This document shows positions 22,211 to 32,313 of a DNA stretch of 64,000 bases, in pieces. The translations under genes and the position numbers were made by a program. The stretch is taken from assembly GCA_004380135.1 (NCBI GenBank), contig QXCR01000116.1, positions 29,838 through 93,837 on the forward strand, in the 5' to 3' direction. The notes under the pieces were generated by a model. The model searched no databases and was not told where the DNA came from. It worked only from the letters and a program-made list of their open reading frames with translations. This DNA is from Stemphylium vesicarium (Eukaryota > Ascomycota > Dothideomycetes > Pleosporales > Pleosporaceae). Numbering within the stretch: position 1 is the first letter of the stretch; every line of letters starts with the position of its first letter.

Positions 22211-22794
22211 GGCGGTGCGACAGGGGCTGATGGTGTTACGAGTGAGATAGGGGGAGATGTTCGTCCGCGGTCAGCGGAGCTCGTCCCTATATATGAGCGC
22301 CTGATGGAGTCTGGCAGATGCAGAATGTCACGATGTACGATGCATGTATCCAATGTCAGCTAAGCGACTGCCGAGAACGCGGTTGCGGATGCCACATGGG
22401 GTCCCCAGAATGTTGGGCTCACGCGATAGTGCGGAGACCTAACGACTTTTGCGGAGTAGCGCATCGGTGAATCGGAGAATTGCATCTAGCGCCTGCTCTC
22501 GGAGTGGACATGCACGGAGAAATAGAGTTGTGAGTGGAGTGTCTTAGCGTCGATATTGCTCCGTTGCGGCTCACTTCGCACTTGGCAACCTTCGAACATG
22601 ACGCTCGAGCTTCCGATTCACTGCATCTAACGTATCACGAGTCAATACCTAGTTCACCGCGCCAGGTATACTAGGGAAGATGACACATCGGATCGGATCG
22701 CGTCACAGTCTCGAGCGGTGTCCATATAGCATGGCTGTTTCGTGACTGCTTACACCGGCTATCCGCCCTTCCTGACAACCGCGAATCCCGCATC
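22211..22794. promoter_or_regulatory. Divergent promoter, sugar porter / beta-glucosidase
   Basis: TATATAT at 22288-22294 lies about 78 bp before the porter ATG, and CATATAG at 22723-22729 about 66 bp before the glucosidase ATG; both are placed as TATA boxes. A direct CGG pair, CGG-TCAG-CGG at 22268-22277, and a GGATCGGATCG stretch near 22690 are possible zinc-cluster sites. Shared control by the nearby Zn2Cys6 protein is inference. Confidence 0.5.
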
Positions 22795-25434
22795 ATGGCG
22801 CCTTTCATTGACAAAAACACTCCTCAAGAGCATTCGACGCCGTTTGCGCCGTTTGACGTCGAAGAAGTGCTTCAGCAGCTCAACATTGACGAGAAGGTGT
22901 CGCTCCTCTCAGGTAGGATCATTATAGACCTCGAAAAGCGGCGCTCACAACCACAGGGAAGGATTTCTGGCACACGCGCGACATACCCAGGCTTTCTGTC
23001 CCTTCGATACGGATGTCCGATGGCCCCAATGGCATTCGCGGGACCAAATTTTTCGGCAGCGTGCCATCTGCATGCCTTCCTTGTGGCACAGCCATCGGCG
23101 CCACGTTCGACACCGATCTGGTAGCCGAGATTGGGCACCTGCTAGGTGATGAGGCTCGAGCTAAGGGAGCGCATGTTGTCTTGGGACCAACAATCAACAT
23201 TCAGCGGGGACCTCTGGGCGGCAGAGGATTTGAGTCTTACTCCGAAGACCCATTCCTATCTGGTATGCTTGCCGCGAGCTACGTCAATGGCCTCAAGGAC
23301 AAGAATATAGGTGCTGCCGTCAAGCACCTTGTTTGCAATGACCAAGAACATGAGCGAATGGCGGTCAATTCAATCATCACTCAACGTGCGCTACGAGAGA
23401 TCTATCTATTGCCATTCATGCTCGCGACGAGATTCAGCAACCCAGCAGCGATCATGACTGCGTACAATAAAGTCAACGGCGTACACGTTGCCGAGGATCG
23501 AAGCATACTGAAGGACATAGTAAGAGACGAATGGAAGTGGGACGGACTGTTTGTGAGCGATTGGTAAGCCGACTTCATCTCCCTGTACCATATTTGAACG
23601 GCCCTGACAGATTCGCAGGTTCGGCACTTACAGCACAAGCGAAGCAATTCAAGCCGGCCTCGACCTAGAAATGCCAGGGCCATCACGATGGCGGGGACCG
23701 GCACTCGTCCATGCGGTTTCGGCCAACAAGGTGCGCTCCTCGGAACTTGACGAACGCGTGCGTGCAATCCTGCGGCTTGTCAAGAAGTCTGCACAAGCGG
23801 ATATCCCCCAGAACGCACCAGAGACTCAACTGAATCGGCCGGCCGACCAACGTCTTCTCCGTAAAGTAGCCGCAGACTCCACTGTGCTGCTTAAAAATCA
23901 AGATAGCGTCTTGCCTCTCTCTCACGATCGCAGAATTGCCGTCATCGGTCCCAATGCCAAGATAGCTACTTACTGCGGCGGCGGTAGCGCATCACTGAAT
24001 GCATACTACACATCTACGCCACTGGATGGTATCGAGTCTCTCGCGACGAGCGGTGTAGACTTCGCACAAGGCGCATATGGTTTCCAGATGTTGCCGGAAC
24101 TCGGCAAGGAGCTCACATTCAATGGAAAGCCCGGTTTCAAGCTACGCTTCTTCAATGACCCGCCTACAAACACTAAGAGGACCCCGCTTGAAGAACGGAT
24201 ACTGGTCGACTCGAACATCTTCTTCCTGGACTACGATCACCCAGATCTACAAGAGATTTGGTATGCCGAGACGGAGGGTGTCTACACTCCTACAACATCT
24301 GGTACATATGACTTTGGCTTATGCGTGCAAGGAACCGGAAGACTATACATTGACAATGAGCTGCTGATTAGCAATGTTGAGAATCAGAGGCCTGGCTCCA
24401 GCTTTCTGGGATCTGGAACGCTCGAAGAGACCGGTGCAAAGGATCTCGTAGCCGGGAGGTCGTATCGCGTTACGGTACAATGGGGCTGTGCGAAGACAAG
24501 CACAAGGAAGACGCCCGGGACAGTCGACTTTGGGCATGGTGGTCTGCGCTTCGGTGGCTGTCTGCGCATCGACCCCGAGGAAGCGATCGAAGCCGCAGTG
24601 CGCCTCGCGCGCGACGTCGACCAAGTCGTCGTTTGTGTCGGTCTCGGTCCGGAATGGGAGTCTGAAGGCGACGATCGCGTATCCATGGACCTACCGCCGA
24701 ACACGGACAGGCTCGTTGAACGAGTCCTGGAGGCCAATCCAAATGCCGTCATCGTAGTTCAGTCTGGTACGCCCGTCGCGATGCCCTGGAGCGACAAAGC
24801 AAAGGCAATCCTGCATGCCTGGTACGGTGGCAACGAAGGTGGAAACGCCATCGCGGACGTTGTCCTCGGTGCTGTGAATCCTTCGGGGAAACTACCTCTA
24901 ACGTTCCCCCGTCGATTAAAGGACAACCCGACTTATCTCAACTACCGATCCGAGGGTGGCCGCGTCTTGTATGGCGAGGATGTCTACGTCGGCTACCGTT
25001 ACTACGAGCAGACTGAAGTCGCACCGCTCTTCCCATTCGGCCACGGCTTGTCGTACACAACGTTCTCGCTGTCCAATCTCAAGCTAGAACTGGACACGCA
25101 AAGCGACCGGTTGAGCGTGCGTTGCACCGTGACTAACACAGGCTCCAGGGCCGGTGCCGAGGTGGTGCAAGTTTACATCGAGCCTGCCTCGCCGCCGATC
25201 CGTCGGCCAGTGAAGGAGTTGAAGGGTTTCGCGAAGCGCTACGCTGAGCCCGGTGCGAGTGTCGATGTGAACGTTGCGATTGATGTTTTGAGGGATACTA
25301 GCTTTTGGGAGGAGAAGGAAGGAAGGTGGTGCAGTTATGCGGGAACGTACAATGTTGTTGTTGGGACGAGTAGTGCTAGCTGTCACTTGTCAGGTTCGGT
25401 TTTCTTGCCAAAGACAAGGTACTGGCTGTGGTAG
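22795..25434 (+). CDS. GH3 beta-glucosidase with PA14 insertion, intracellular
   Basis: Exons 22795-22912, 22957-23563 and 23619-25434 give 846 residues; introns are 44 and 55 bp. The GH3 N-domain shows MSDGPNGIRG, RGFESYSEDPFLSG, AVKHLVCNDQE and the nucleophile in GLFVSDW (Asp241). The C-domain has LPLTFPR, YLNYRSEGG and FPFGHGLSYTTF, and a fibronectin III-like end follows (TVTNTGSRAGAEVVQVY). Between the halves, around residues 390-540, lies a PA14-type beta domain (GVYTPTTSGTYDFGLCVQGT). There is no signal peptide, so the enzyme hydrolyses terminal beta-glucosides in the cytosol. That fits the divergent sugar porter, which would bring the substrate in. Introns and length are normal for fungal intracellular GH3 enzymes. 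Confidence 0.95.
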
Positions 25435-25927
25435 ATGAATGCGAAAGTTCACAACGCCAATGTTTTGGCTATCGCTTTCGTCTGTGCTTGTCTGTCCAAA
25501 GATCCTTTGGATCGCGTTGGATACTTGTGTGCCTGAGGATGTCGTCTGGACTCGCCGGCTCTTCAGTAAACTACGGCTTGAACCACACGACTTCCTCCAC
25601 GTATGGCGTGGCCTCCACACCTTCCTGCTTTGCTTGCTGTAGTAGCAGCACACCCCGCGCGGGCATGTCTTAGATGCTTCGGCACCGCAAAGATGCGTGG
25701 CGGGGATGCGCGTATGGCTCTACTACAGCAAGAAACACATTTATAAAAGTGAAAAGCATTGCCCCAGCAAAAAAACATGCAATGATTCTTGATTATACAT
25801 AGGCCATACACGCCACGTGCTCGTACAAATACTTCTTTCAAACATGTATTACATTAGATTTCATTGCCTACTGTCCCATCCCATCATCACCATAACCGCA
25901 TTACTAAAAGCGTGCCCATCCCAACTC
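25435..25927. other. Convergent intergenic, 493 bp
   Basis: 3' ends of the glucosidase and GPI-protein genes. A minus-strand 31-codon frame at 25666-25571 ends in TPYVEEVVWFKP. It reads like the tail of a real protein, but no upstream exon could be found. Confidence 0.35.
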
Positions 25928-26698
25928 TTACAAAGCCAGGGCAACAGCACCAAACACAAGCGCAACAACACCGCCCGCAGCCTTCTCAACACTCGCCGCA
26001 CCCGTAAACTCTACACTACCGGTAGAAGTAGGCGTGGCACCACCAGTCGGGAGCACAGTACCGTTTCCACCCGCACCAGCAGAGCCCGAAGGCGCAGCCG
26101 TAGGCACAGTCATCATAGTACCGTTCATCGTGGCAGCAGCCGAAGAGACAGAAGACGAAAGCTCAAGGAAGCCATTGCAAAGGCCGTTGTTGCAAGTGTT
26201 GGTATCACACTGATCGTCACGCTCACACGCAGCGTTAAACTTGCCGCACGCAGCAATGAGACCCGCGTTGCTAGCCCAGCACTGGACGCCGTTGGCGCAC
26301 TGGCTGGGTGTCACGTAGGGGTTGCATTCTGCGCCGAGGGGCAGCGAGCCCGCGGGCGCGACGATGGTGGGCGAGGGCGCGGGCATCCAGCCTGGGGCTG
26401 TCGATGATGCCTCTGCAGATGAAGTAGCGGGAGCAGAGGAGGCAGCGGACGAGGTAGCGAGGAACCCGTTACAGAGGCCGTCGGAGAGGTTGCATGTGTT
26501 GAATGCGCATTGCGCGTCGGATGTGCACGAGGATTGGAAGTTGCCGCATACCGTCTGCAGCATCGAGTTTACGGCGTAGCAGTCGGCGCCGCCGGCGCAG
26601 GGGGTGCCGTTGGGGTCGCAGTTCTCGCCGAGGGGGATGGTGGATTGCGCGGAGGCGAAGGAAGCGGCCGTGGCCAGGGCGAGGAGTGTGTACTGCAT
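25928..26698 (-). CDS. Secreted Cys-rich protein with duplicated module, predicted GPI anchor
   Basis: One exon, 256 residues from ATG 26698. The frame is open upstream but runs through a CT-rich leader, and the ATG at 26698 opens a clear signal peptide (MQYTLLALATAASFASAQ). Two Cys-rich modules of about 60 residues follow. Each starts PLG(E/A)xC, contains CGxFxxxC and DxQCxxNTC, and ends GLCNGFL, which shows internal duplication. A Ser/Ala/Pro linker separates them and another Ser/Thr/Gly-rich stretch follows. The last 20 residues are hydrophobic (GGVVALVFGAVALAL), preceded by small residues, as in GPI-anchor signals. It is probably a cell-wall or plasma-membrane surface protein of unknown function. 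The Cys spacing is not that of CFEM or hydrophobins. Confidence 0.82.
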   Translation of the reverse strand: MQYTLLALATAASFASAQSTIPLGENCDPNGTPCAGGADCYAVNSMLQTVCGNFQSSCTSDAQCAFNTCNLSDGLCNGFLATSSAASSAPATSSAEASSTAPGWMPAPSPTIVAPAGSLPLGAECNPYVTPSQCANGVQCWASNAGLIAACGKFNAACERDDQCDTNTCNNGLCNGFLELSSSVSSAAATMNGTMMTVPTAAPSGSAGAGGNGTVLPTGGATPTSTGSVEFTGAASVEKAAGGVVALVFGAVALAL

Positions 26699-27271
26699 TT
26701 TGGATGTGGAGCGAGTGTGTTTGCTTTCCTGTGAGAAGAGATGGATGTTTGAGAGAAACGAGTGTTTAGATGTGTATTGATGTATAGACGGTTCTGAGAA
26801 CGAACTGTGTGAAAGCGAACGATGAGGAAAGAAAAAGACGAGGTGGGCAATGCTTTGCTTATAAGCCCTAGATCTTCTCTTTTCTCGTATTACGCCGAAG
26901 GTTAAACTGTAGTACAATGATGCTGCGCTCGTTGAGTTCCGCTTAGCCTAGCTTAGCTTTGGTCGCTCGTAACCCATAGTTACCCGCTTTGGGGAACTCG
27001 CCACATGCCTGCTGGCTGAAACAGCTGACGAATGAAAAGGTCGCTCTACGGAACGCCGTTCCCGTGTGTGCAGCGAGGCTGAAAATAGAAACTGCGTGAG
27101 GTAATTTGCGTGGCCTTGGTAAGGCCGTGTTCAGACCTTGTAGGTAGTATCTCGGAGTGGCGCGGACACGACCTTTACCCCGCTGAATCTTGGGCTCTGT
27201 TGCACCGCCGTCGCCCACGCCAGAGCCATTGCTCGCAGACTGCCGTTACTTCCATCTACTACACACACTAC
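26699..27271. promoter_or_regulatory. GPI-protein promoter and leader, 573 bp
   Basis: CTTATAAG at 26858-26865 is a TATA-box candidate for the minus-strand gene, about 160 bp before its ATG. The leader between them is CT-rich on the coding strand, typical for highly expressed fungal genes. Beyond 26900 nothing is seen up to the stop of the MFS gene. Confidence 0.45.
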
Positions 27272-29128
27272 CTAAGTGCAAGAGGAGGCTACGCTGAACT
27301 TGCGCGCCGCCACTCTATTCTCGAACAAGTCGTCTAATTCGCAAAAAGTCTTGCCCTTCGGCTCGGGCAGCCTAATCCAGCTCCACGCAATGCCCAGCAC
27401 GCTTGTGCCCGCCCAGAAGAAACCTGCTTTGGCACCCCAGCCCCACGCTGTCGGGTTGAGCATGCGCGGCGTCATGATATTGGTTACGATGCCGGAGATG
27501 TTGTAGCAGTTGCGCGCCAGCACAATGGTTTTGCTGCGCAGCCGAGTCGATGGGATCTCCGAGACTAGCGCGTAGCAGATCGGGCCGAGAGTGGCGTCGT
27601 AAGTTAGCGTGAAAGCTAACAGCAGTGTAGCAATAGTCCAGTTGAGCGCAGAAGGTCGTATGTTGACTACTTGGGGCGAGACATCGATGGCTGTTGGTGA
27701 TACGGCGGTGATGCTGCGGCGCTGGGGTATGCAGGCCAGGATGCCAATGAGCAACACGAAGAGAAAGGTGAAGACTTGGCCCCAGAGGTAGAGTGTCCGG
27801 CGGCCGAAGCGCGCCATGAGAGCCCAAGATATGAAGACGCCGATGAGACCGAGGGCAAATTGCCCAAGCGAGAGACTGAAGGCGTGAGATGAGCTGAGAC
27901 CGGCTTGTTCATCTTGCTTGTGTTAGTAAATTGCGATATACCATTGGAGTCGGGGTGGCTCACAAAAGTAAGTCGAGAAGCCCATGAAGGTGCCTCCACA
28001 AAGCGTCTGGATGATCCAGACCATACACGTGATCTCCGTACGTCTCCTGTCCACGCTTTTGAAGCAGTCCTTGTAGCTCGTTCCGCTTTGCATCTGCTGC
28101 TCCTTCTCATTCGTAGCAATCATTGTCTGCATTGCGCCGATCAAAGCGGCATCGAATTCTAGGTCTGAGAGGTCATCTGGCTGTGTACGCAGGCGGCGAA
28201 GCGACCTCTTCGCGTCCGTGAAACGATTCTGTCGTACAAGCCACCATGGCGATTCCGGTGCGAAGTAGACTGCGAAGAGTATCGGGATGGGAAACACCCA
28301 TTGCAGCGCGAATGGAATGCGATACGACCATGCTGTGGTGTTGGTGATCATACCGCGCATGGCAATGGAGGCAATGAGCTGCCCGAGTACCCAGCATGCG
28401 TTGACGTATCTGTTCGATGATTAGCGAGAATGCCCTTTTTACGTTAACGGTTGTGTTACGTACGTGGTTAGGTAGGCCCTCAAAGCCACAGGGCAGACGT
28501 CGGCTGCGTACACAGTGCAGATACACTGAAACATTCCCCAAGGCATGCCCAAAAGACACTGGCCAGCCAACAGCACCAGTTTGGTCGTAGCGAAGAACGG
28601 CACGAAGATGAAGAGTGCCATGGCGACCAAGCCCACCATGAGTGTGTACCGGTACCCAATGCGCTCAGCCAGGGTGCCTGTGGCGAAGAGACCTACTATC
28701 TGCCCTGCGAGTCCACCGTTGACGAATCCACTTTGCCAATCAGCGCTGATCTCGTAGTTTCCTTTTGCGTGTAAAGTTCCGAATTGTCTTCGGAACGGCT
28801 CCATTGCGAACAGATTGGGTACAAGGATGGTGGAGAATCCTTCTATAATCAAGGTCATCGATATCATCACCGACCATATTATGGCTTTTGGATAGAGCCT
28901 CATGCCTTGACGAAGTGTCATTGAGCGTTCGGCGGCATCGTTGGCTTCGATTGCAGTGGTTGATTTCTCTAGGATCGGAGCCAATAGCCCAAATTCCGAC
29001 ACGACTGGTAAAGAGCTGATGGTGTTCGTAGTAGTAGCTGAGCTTAATGAGTCTATTTGACCGCGACTTGTGATCTGATGGCCTAGTTGGAGTTTCCCAT
29101 CTTCATTCGACTCCGAAACAGATGCCAT
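27272..29128 (-). CDS. MFS alpha-glucoside/maltose permease-like transporter
   Basis: Exons 29128-28464, 28409-27964 and 27912-27272 give 583 residues; introns are 54 and 51 bp. A long hydrophilic N-terminus (about 85 residues) precedes helix 1. Sugar-porter features include LAERIGYRY, the helix 5 entry VCPVALRAYLTTYVNACWV, APESPWWLVRQNR, ARFGRRTLYLWG and a C-terminal LPEPKGKTF in place of PETKG. The helix-7 side has a YFYEQAGLS motif at the exon junction, typical of the maltose/general alpha-glucoside permease group. It probably imports a disaccharide with protons at the plasma membrane. Together with the upstream beta-glucosidase block, it points to a carbohydrate-use neighbourhood. Confidence 0.9.
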
Positions 29129-30065
29129 GATGCTGTTGTTGGGTAGGTAGCCTCAAACGATGACCCAAGACAATTGTGTGAGACTGGTGTAGCATTAAAG
29201 AGTATAGGAGAGATGGCTGGTCCTCAGATTTCCTGAGTGCACGCATGATATAAAGAACACGCGCGGGGTCCGGATCGTGACAAGACCGCGGAGTCACGAG
29301 GCACTGTGACGTTGGCAGCCTAGAGGTTAGCCACGATAAAATCCACCCCTCTGGGTAATTTGACTGTGATAGTTGAAGATTTGAACGGTTTGCACTAGAT
29401 GAGAATCTCACGATAGTGCGCGGCGGCAGGCAGAAACCCGGCTGAATGGGGGGGGGGGGGGGGGGGTTTTAACGGCGTAGACTGTTTTGTTAGCGGACTG
29501 CAAGAGTTAGAGGTCACTTGTGAGGGCATCGTGACCTTTCAAGTCTGGACAGCTTAGTGTTGACCCGAATTATTGAAGCATGAATGGCACGCCTGAGAGC
29601 TTGCCGTGGCTTTGCGGTTAGTACCGGCGGGCCGCCCCGGATCATGCGACCCGGGTACCATAAGACGGCGCATCTAAACAACGGTACGCTGCACAACTTG
29701 ACTATTGTTCCAAGATCCTCGAGTGTGTAGTCTCGGGCTAAAAGTGGGGATCTAGAGCACATACGCTGTTAGTCGCGTCATGATCTGTAAGTATCGCTGA
29801 ATGAAGAGAAAGCGTCTACAAGCCGTTAGCACAATGTCCCCAAACCAATGGATTACGTTACATTGACTCACTGCACTGAAACATTGGAACGCTCTTCCGG
29901 TACAACACCAAATTAGCTGCAAACTGAAATCAGTCGTTGGGTGATGGAAGTCGATGTTATGTGCGAAAACTACCCAGCTAGACTACAGGCGCATGCCGGG
30001 TTAAATGTCAACGGTATTGGTGTTACATGTCCATCTCTTCTTTAGTCGCCCTTGTATGCGTCTCA
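29129..30065. other. Intergenic, 937 bp
   Basis: It holds the 5' flank of the MFS gene, the poly-G tract at 29448-29466 and the 3' flank of the Trp-tRNA synthetase gene. No gene was seen. Confidence 0.4.
29448..29466. repeat. Poly-G homopolymer, 19 bp
   Basis: Nineteen consecutive G followed by TTTT. It is the longest homopolymer I see in the window, and its length is likely to vary between strains and to be unreliable in an assembly. Confidence 0.9.
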
Positions 30066-31544
30066 CTACTTCGCAGCAGCAGCGGCGGCCTCCTTCTCCT
30101 TCTTCTTGCGCTCGACCTCAGCCATCTTGGCGGCCTTCTTCATGGCATTCTTGGTCATTGGCTTTCCGTCTGCATCCAACGTAGACCCGCTCGTCTCTTC
30201 TTTTGGCTCCTCTAACTTTGGCTTAGTGGGATTCTGATTTCCTCTCCATTCTAGCTTTCGTGGACGGAGGAACTCGTCTAGTACCTCATCTGTGACCTTT
30301 TCCCTTGCTTCTTGGAACTTTTTGGTGTATACTGTCATGGTTTCAATGCACACCTTCTTCATGTCGCCGGTGAGCACTTCACCCTTGCGGTATCCGTCAG
30401 CGAGCTGCTTGAGCTTGTCGTCATCCTCTTCAAAGTAGGCAATATACTGGTATGGAACGTCGATATTTGGGTTGCCTCCCTTTTCGCGATGGAGTTCTAG
30501 TGTTTCCTGGCCACCGGAAAATGCTTTGGTGTTGATCTTATTCTTTACTTGTTTCGCGGAGTCGGTCATGAAGATGGCTGAGTTCTCATTTGATGCGCTC
30601 ATCTTACCACCTGCGCCTTGTAGAGCTGTCAAGAACTTGGAGTGGATAAGCGCGGGCTTTGGCGAAGGGAATTTCATGCGGTGGCAATTGTCGCGAACCA
30701 GACGGAAGTAAGGATCTTGGTCGATGGCGCAGGGGATGAGACAAGGTGTAGCGGCGAGCTTCTTGGAACGGCGATATGTCTTGTGGTCTTCACCCCAAAT
30801 GAAGGGGTACGACGAAGCGAAGGCGGCCACACATTGCTTGGCGGCGAATGAGTTGCTGCCGATGTTGGTTGACCCGGTGAAGCCGAATGCACCGCGGACT
30901 TGGTTGTTGGTAACGAGCTTCTCGAACTCGGTGGCGTTCAGGCTGAAGTGTCGGTTGAAGCCAGACGACAAGAACTCCGAGTCAATGTACATGAAAGTCT
31001 TCTTGACATCGAAGCCAATGGAGATTATGTCCTTGGCGTTCTGTCGGGCGAACTCGTAGACTTGTTCTTGGTCCAAGTTTTCCTTGAACAGGAACTTCTC
31101 GTCGTCAGTCAACATGATGACCAGTGGTACGTCGAAGACATCCTGTAACCACTTTGTGAACTCGAAGGGAATCGAGTGGCCGATATGCATGGCATCGCTA
31201 CTGGGACCACGGCCAGTGTATAGTAGGAAGTCGTCGCCGCGTTCGTACGTGTCCAGGATGAGGTCCAGGTCTCGGTGTGAGAAGAACAGGCCTCGTCGTA
31301 ACCAGCGATGGGGCTTGTGGCCCGTCACGCGCTCAAATCTCTCTAGAACATCTTGATCTATGAGCTTTGTCGCCCACTGCTGAGAGATCTTGACGTAGTC
31401 AAACTCCTGGACGTTGCCATGCTCGTCTACCGCAGCCTGTACGTCCCAAGGGTTGATTTCCTGTTCGGACGCCTTCGAAGCGGGTTGTGTGGCCGTGTCG
31501 GCCAGGGAGAGGGCGGCCACCGCGGGGGGCTCGGGCTCAGTCAT
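30066..31544 (-). CDS. WRS1: Cytoplasmic tryptophanyl-tRNA synthetase
   Basis: One exon, 492 residues. This is a class I aminoacyl-tRNA synthetase that charges tRNA-Trp. The HIGH-type signature is MHIGHSIPF near residue 117, preceded by LYTGRGPSS, and the KMSKS-type signature is KMSAS near 325. Other eukaryote-type segments are VPLVIMLTDDEKFLFK, TGSTNIGSNSF, AIDQDPYFRLVRD and SPKPALIHSKFLTALQG. It has a short non-conserved N-terminal extension and a Lys/Ala-rich C-terminal tail (EVERKKKEKEAAAAAAK). There is no mitochondrial presequence. It is divergent from the PRELI-domain gene. Confidence 0.97.
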   Translation of the reverse strand: MTEPEPPAVAALSLADTATQPASKASEQEINPWDVQAAVDEHGNVQEFDYVKISQQWATKLIDQDVLERFERVTGHKPHRWLRRGLFFSHRDLDLILDTYERGDDFLLYTGRGPSSDAMHIGHSIPFEFTKWLQDVFDVPLVIMLTDDEKFLFKENLDQEQVYEFARQNAKDIISIGFDVKKTFMYIDSEFLSSGFNRHFSLNATEFEKLVTNNQVRGAFGFTGSTNIGSNSFAAKQCVAAFASSYPFIWGEDHKTYRRSKKLAATPCLIPCAIDQDPYFRLVRDNCHRMKFPSPKPALIHSKFLTALQGAGGKMSASNENSAIFMTDSAKQVKNKINTKAFSGGQETLELHREKGGNPNIDVPYQYIAYFEEDDDKLKQLADGYRKGEVLTGDMKKVCIETMTVYTKKFQEAREKVTDEVLDEFLRPRKLEWRGNQNPTKPKLEEPKEETSGSTLDADGKPMTKNAMKKAAKMAEVERKKKEKEAAAAAAK

Positions 31545-31636
31545 GGTATGCGCCGAGGGTGTATGTGTGCGGAGGAGATTGAGTGAGAGGAAATGCGGCT
31601 GACTTCCTCAGGAGTGTGAACGAGCACCGTGTGTGG

Positions 31637-31692
31637 GAGAGATTGAGTGAGAGATTGAGTGAGAGAGTGAGCGAGAAAGTGAGCGAGAAAGT
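31637..31692. repeat. Imperfect purine repeat in WRS1 5' leader
   Basis: Imperfect copies of GAGATTGAGT and then GAGCGAGAAAGT, all purine-rich on the plus strand, so pyrimidine-rich in the WRS1 leader. About 95-150 bp upstream of the WRS1 ATG. Confidence 0.75.
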
Positions 31693-32224
31693 ACGAGCTG
31701 TATGCGTCAGGCCCAGATTGGTTGAGTCAACATTCAATAACGGAAGCAGCAGCCCCACCTGAATTCCGCGTTCCTGTAGCGCCACAACTGCCCCGCACTA
31801 GGCAGCGCCGCCTGCGCCACAGATCGGGGTTCGCGGGCAGAGAAGCCGATGAGGAGAGCAGACCAGCGAGAGGCAAAACTGGTCGTGGTCGTCAGAGCTT
31901 CGAATGTTCCTGTCGCGGCCGTCACACCACCACGCACCCCCAAGACGCATACTACTTACCTACCCCACACTTGTTCGCTACTTCAACGGCTTCTTCCAAT
32001 TGTTGAATCACAATTGGATCCCCGCTTGACCATGCCACTTCGTTACTGGATATAGATCACCGCGCGCTACTGGTTGCTTGAGCTTCTACCTACCCACCTT
32101 CCCACCACCCTGCTTACTATCTACCCCGACACACCTGCCCGCTGCTCGGCTTACTACCCACTCCTAGATTCTGCCAGCCCATAGCCTAGCTTACAATCGA
32201 CCCCTCGACTTGGCCTACCCACTA

Positions 32225-32280
32225 CCTTCCAACACCTTCCAACACCTTCCAACACCTTCCAACACCTTCCAATACCTTCA
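32225..32280. repeat. Tandem 10-bp repeat, unit CCTTCCAACA
   Basis: About five and a half head-to-tail copies, the last one changed to CCTTCCAATA. It ends about 35 bp before the PRELI-gene ATG, so it is probably in its transcribed leader. Confidence 0.9.
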
Positions 32281-32313
32281 CAACCACCTCACCCAAGACC
32301 TCTCTCCGCCAAA

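Larger units (their letters stand above)
31545..32313. promoter_or_regulatory. Divergent promoter, WRS1 / PRELI gene
   Basis: 769 bp between the two start codons. It contains the GAGTGA-rich run at 31637-31692 and the 10-bp array at 32225-32280. Its plus strand is CT/C-rich toward the PRELI start, typical of fungal 5' leaders. Confidence 0.5.

Noticed and set aside
25817..26407. Plus-strand Arg/Ser/Thr-rich frame of 196 codons
   Set aside because: Antisense to the GPI-protein gene; composition is what the complement of Ala/Ser/Thr-rich coding produces.
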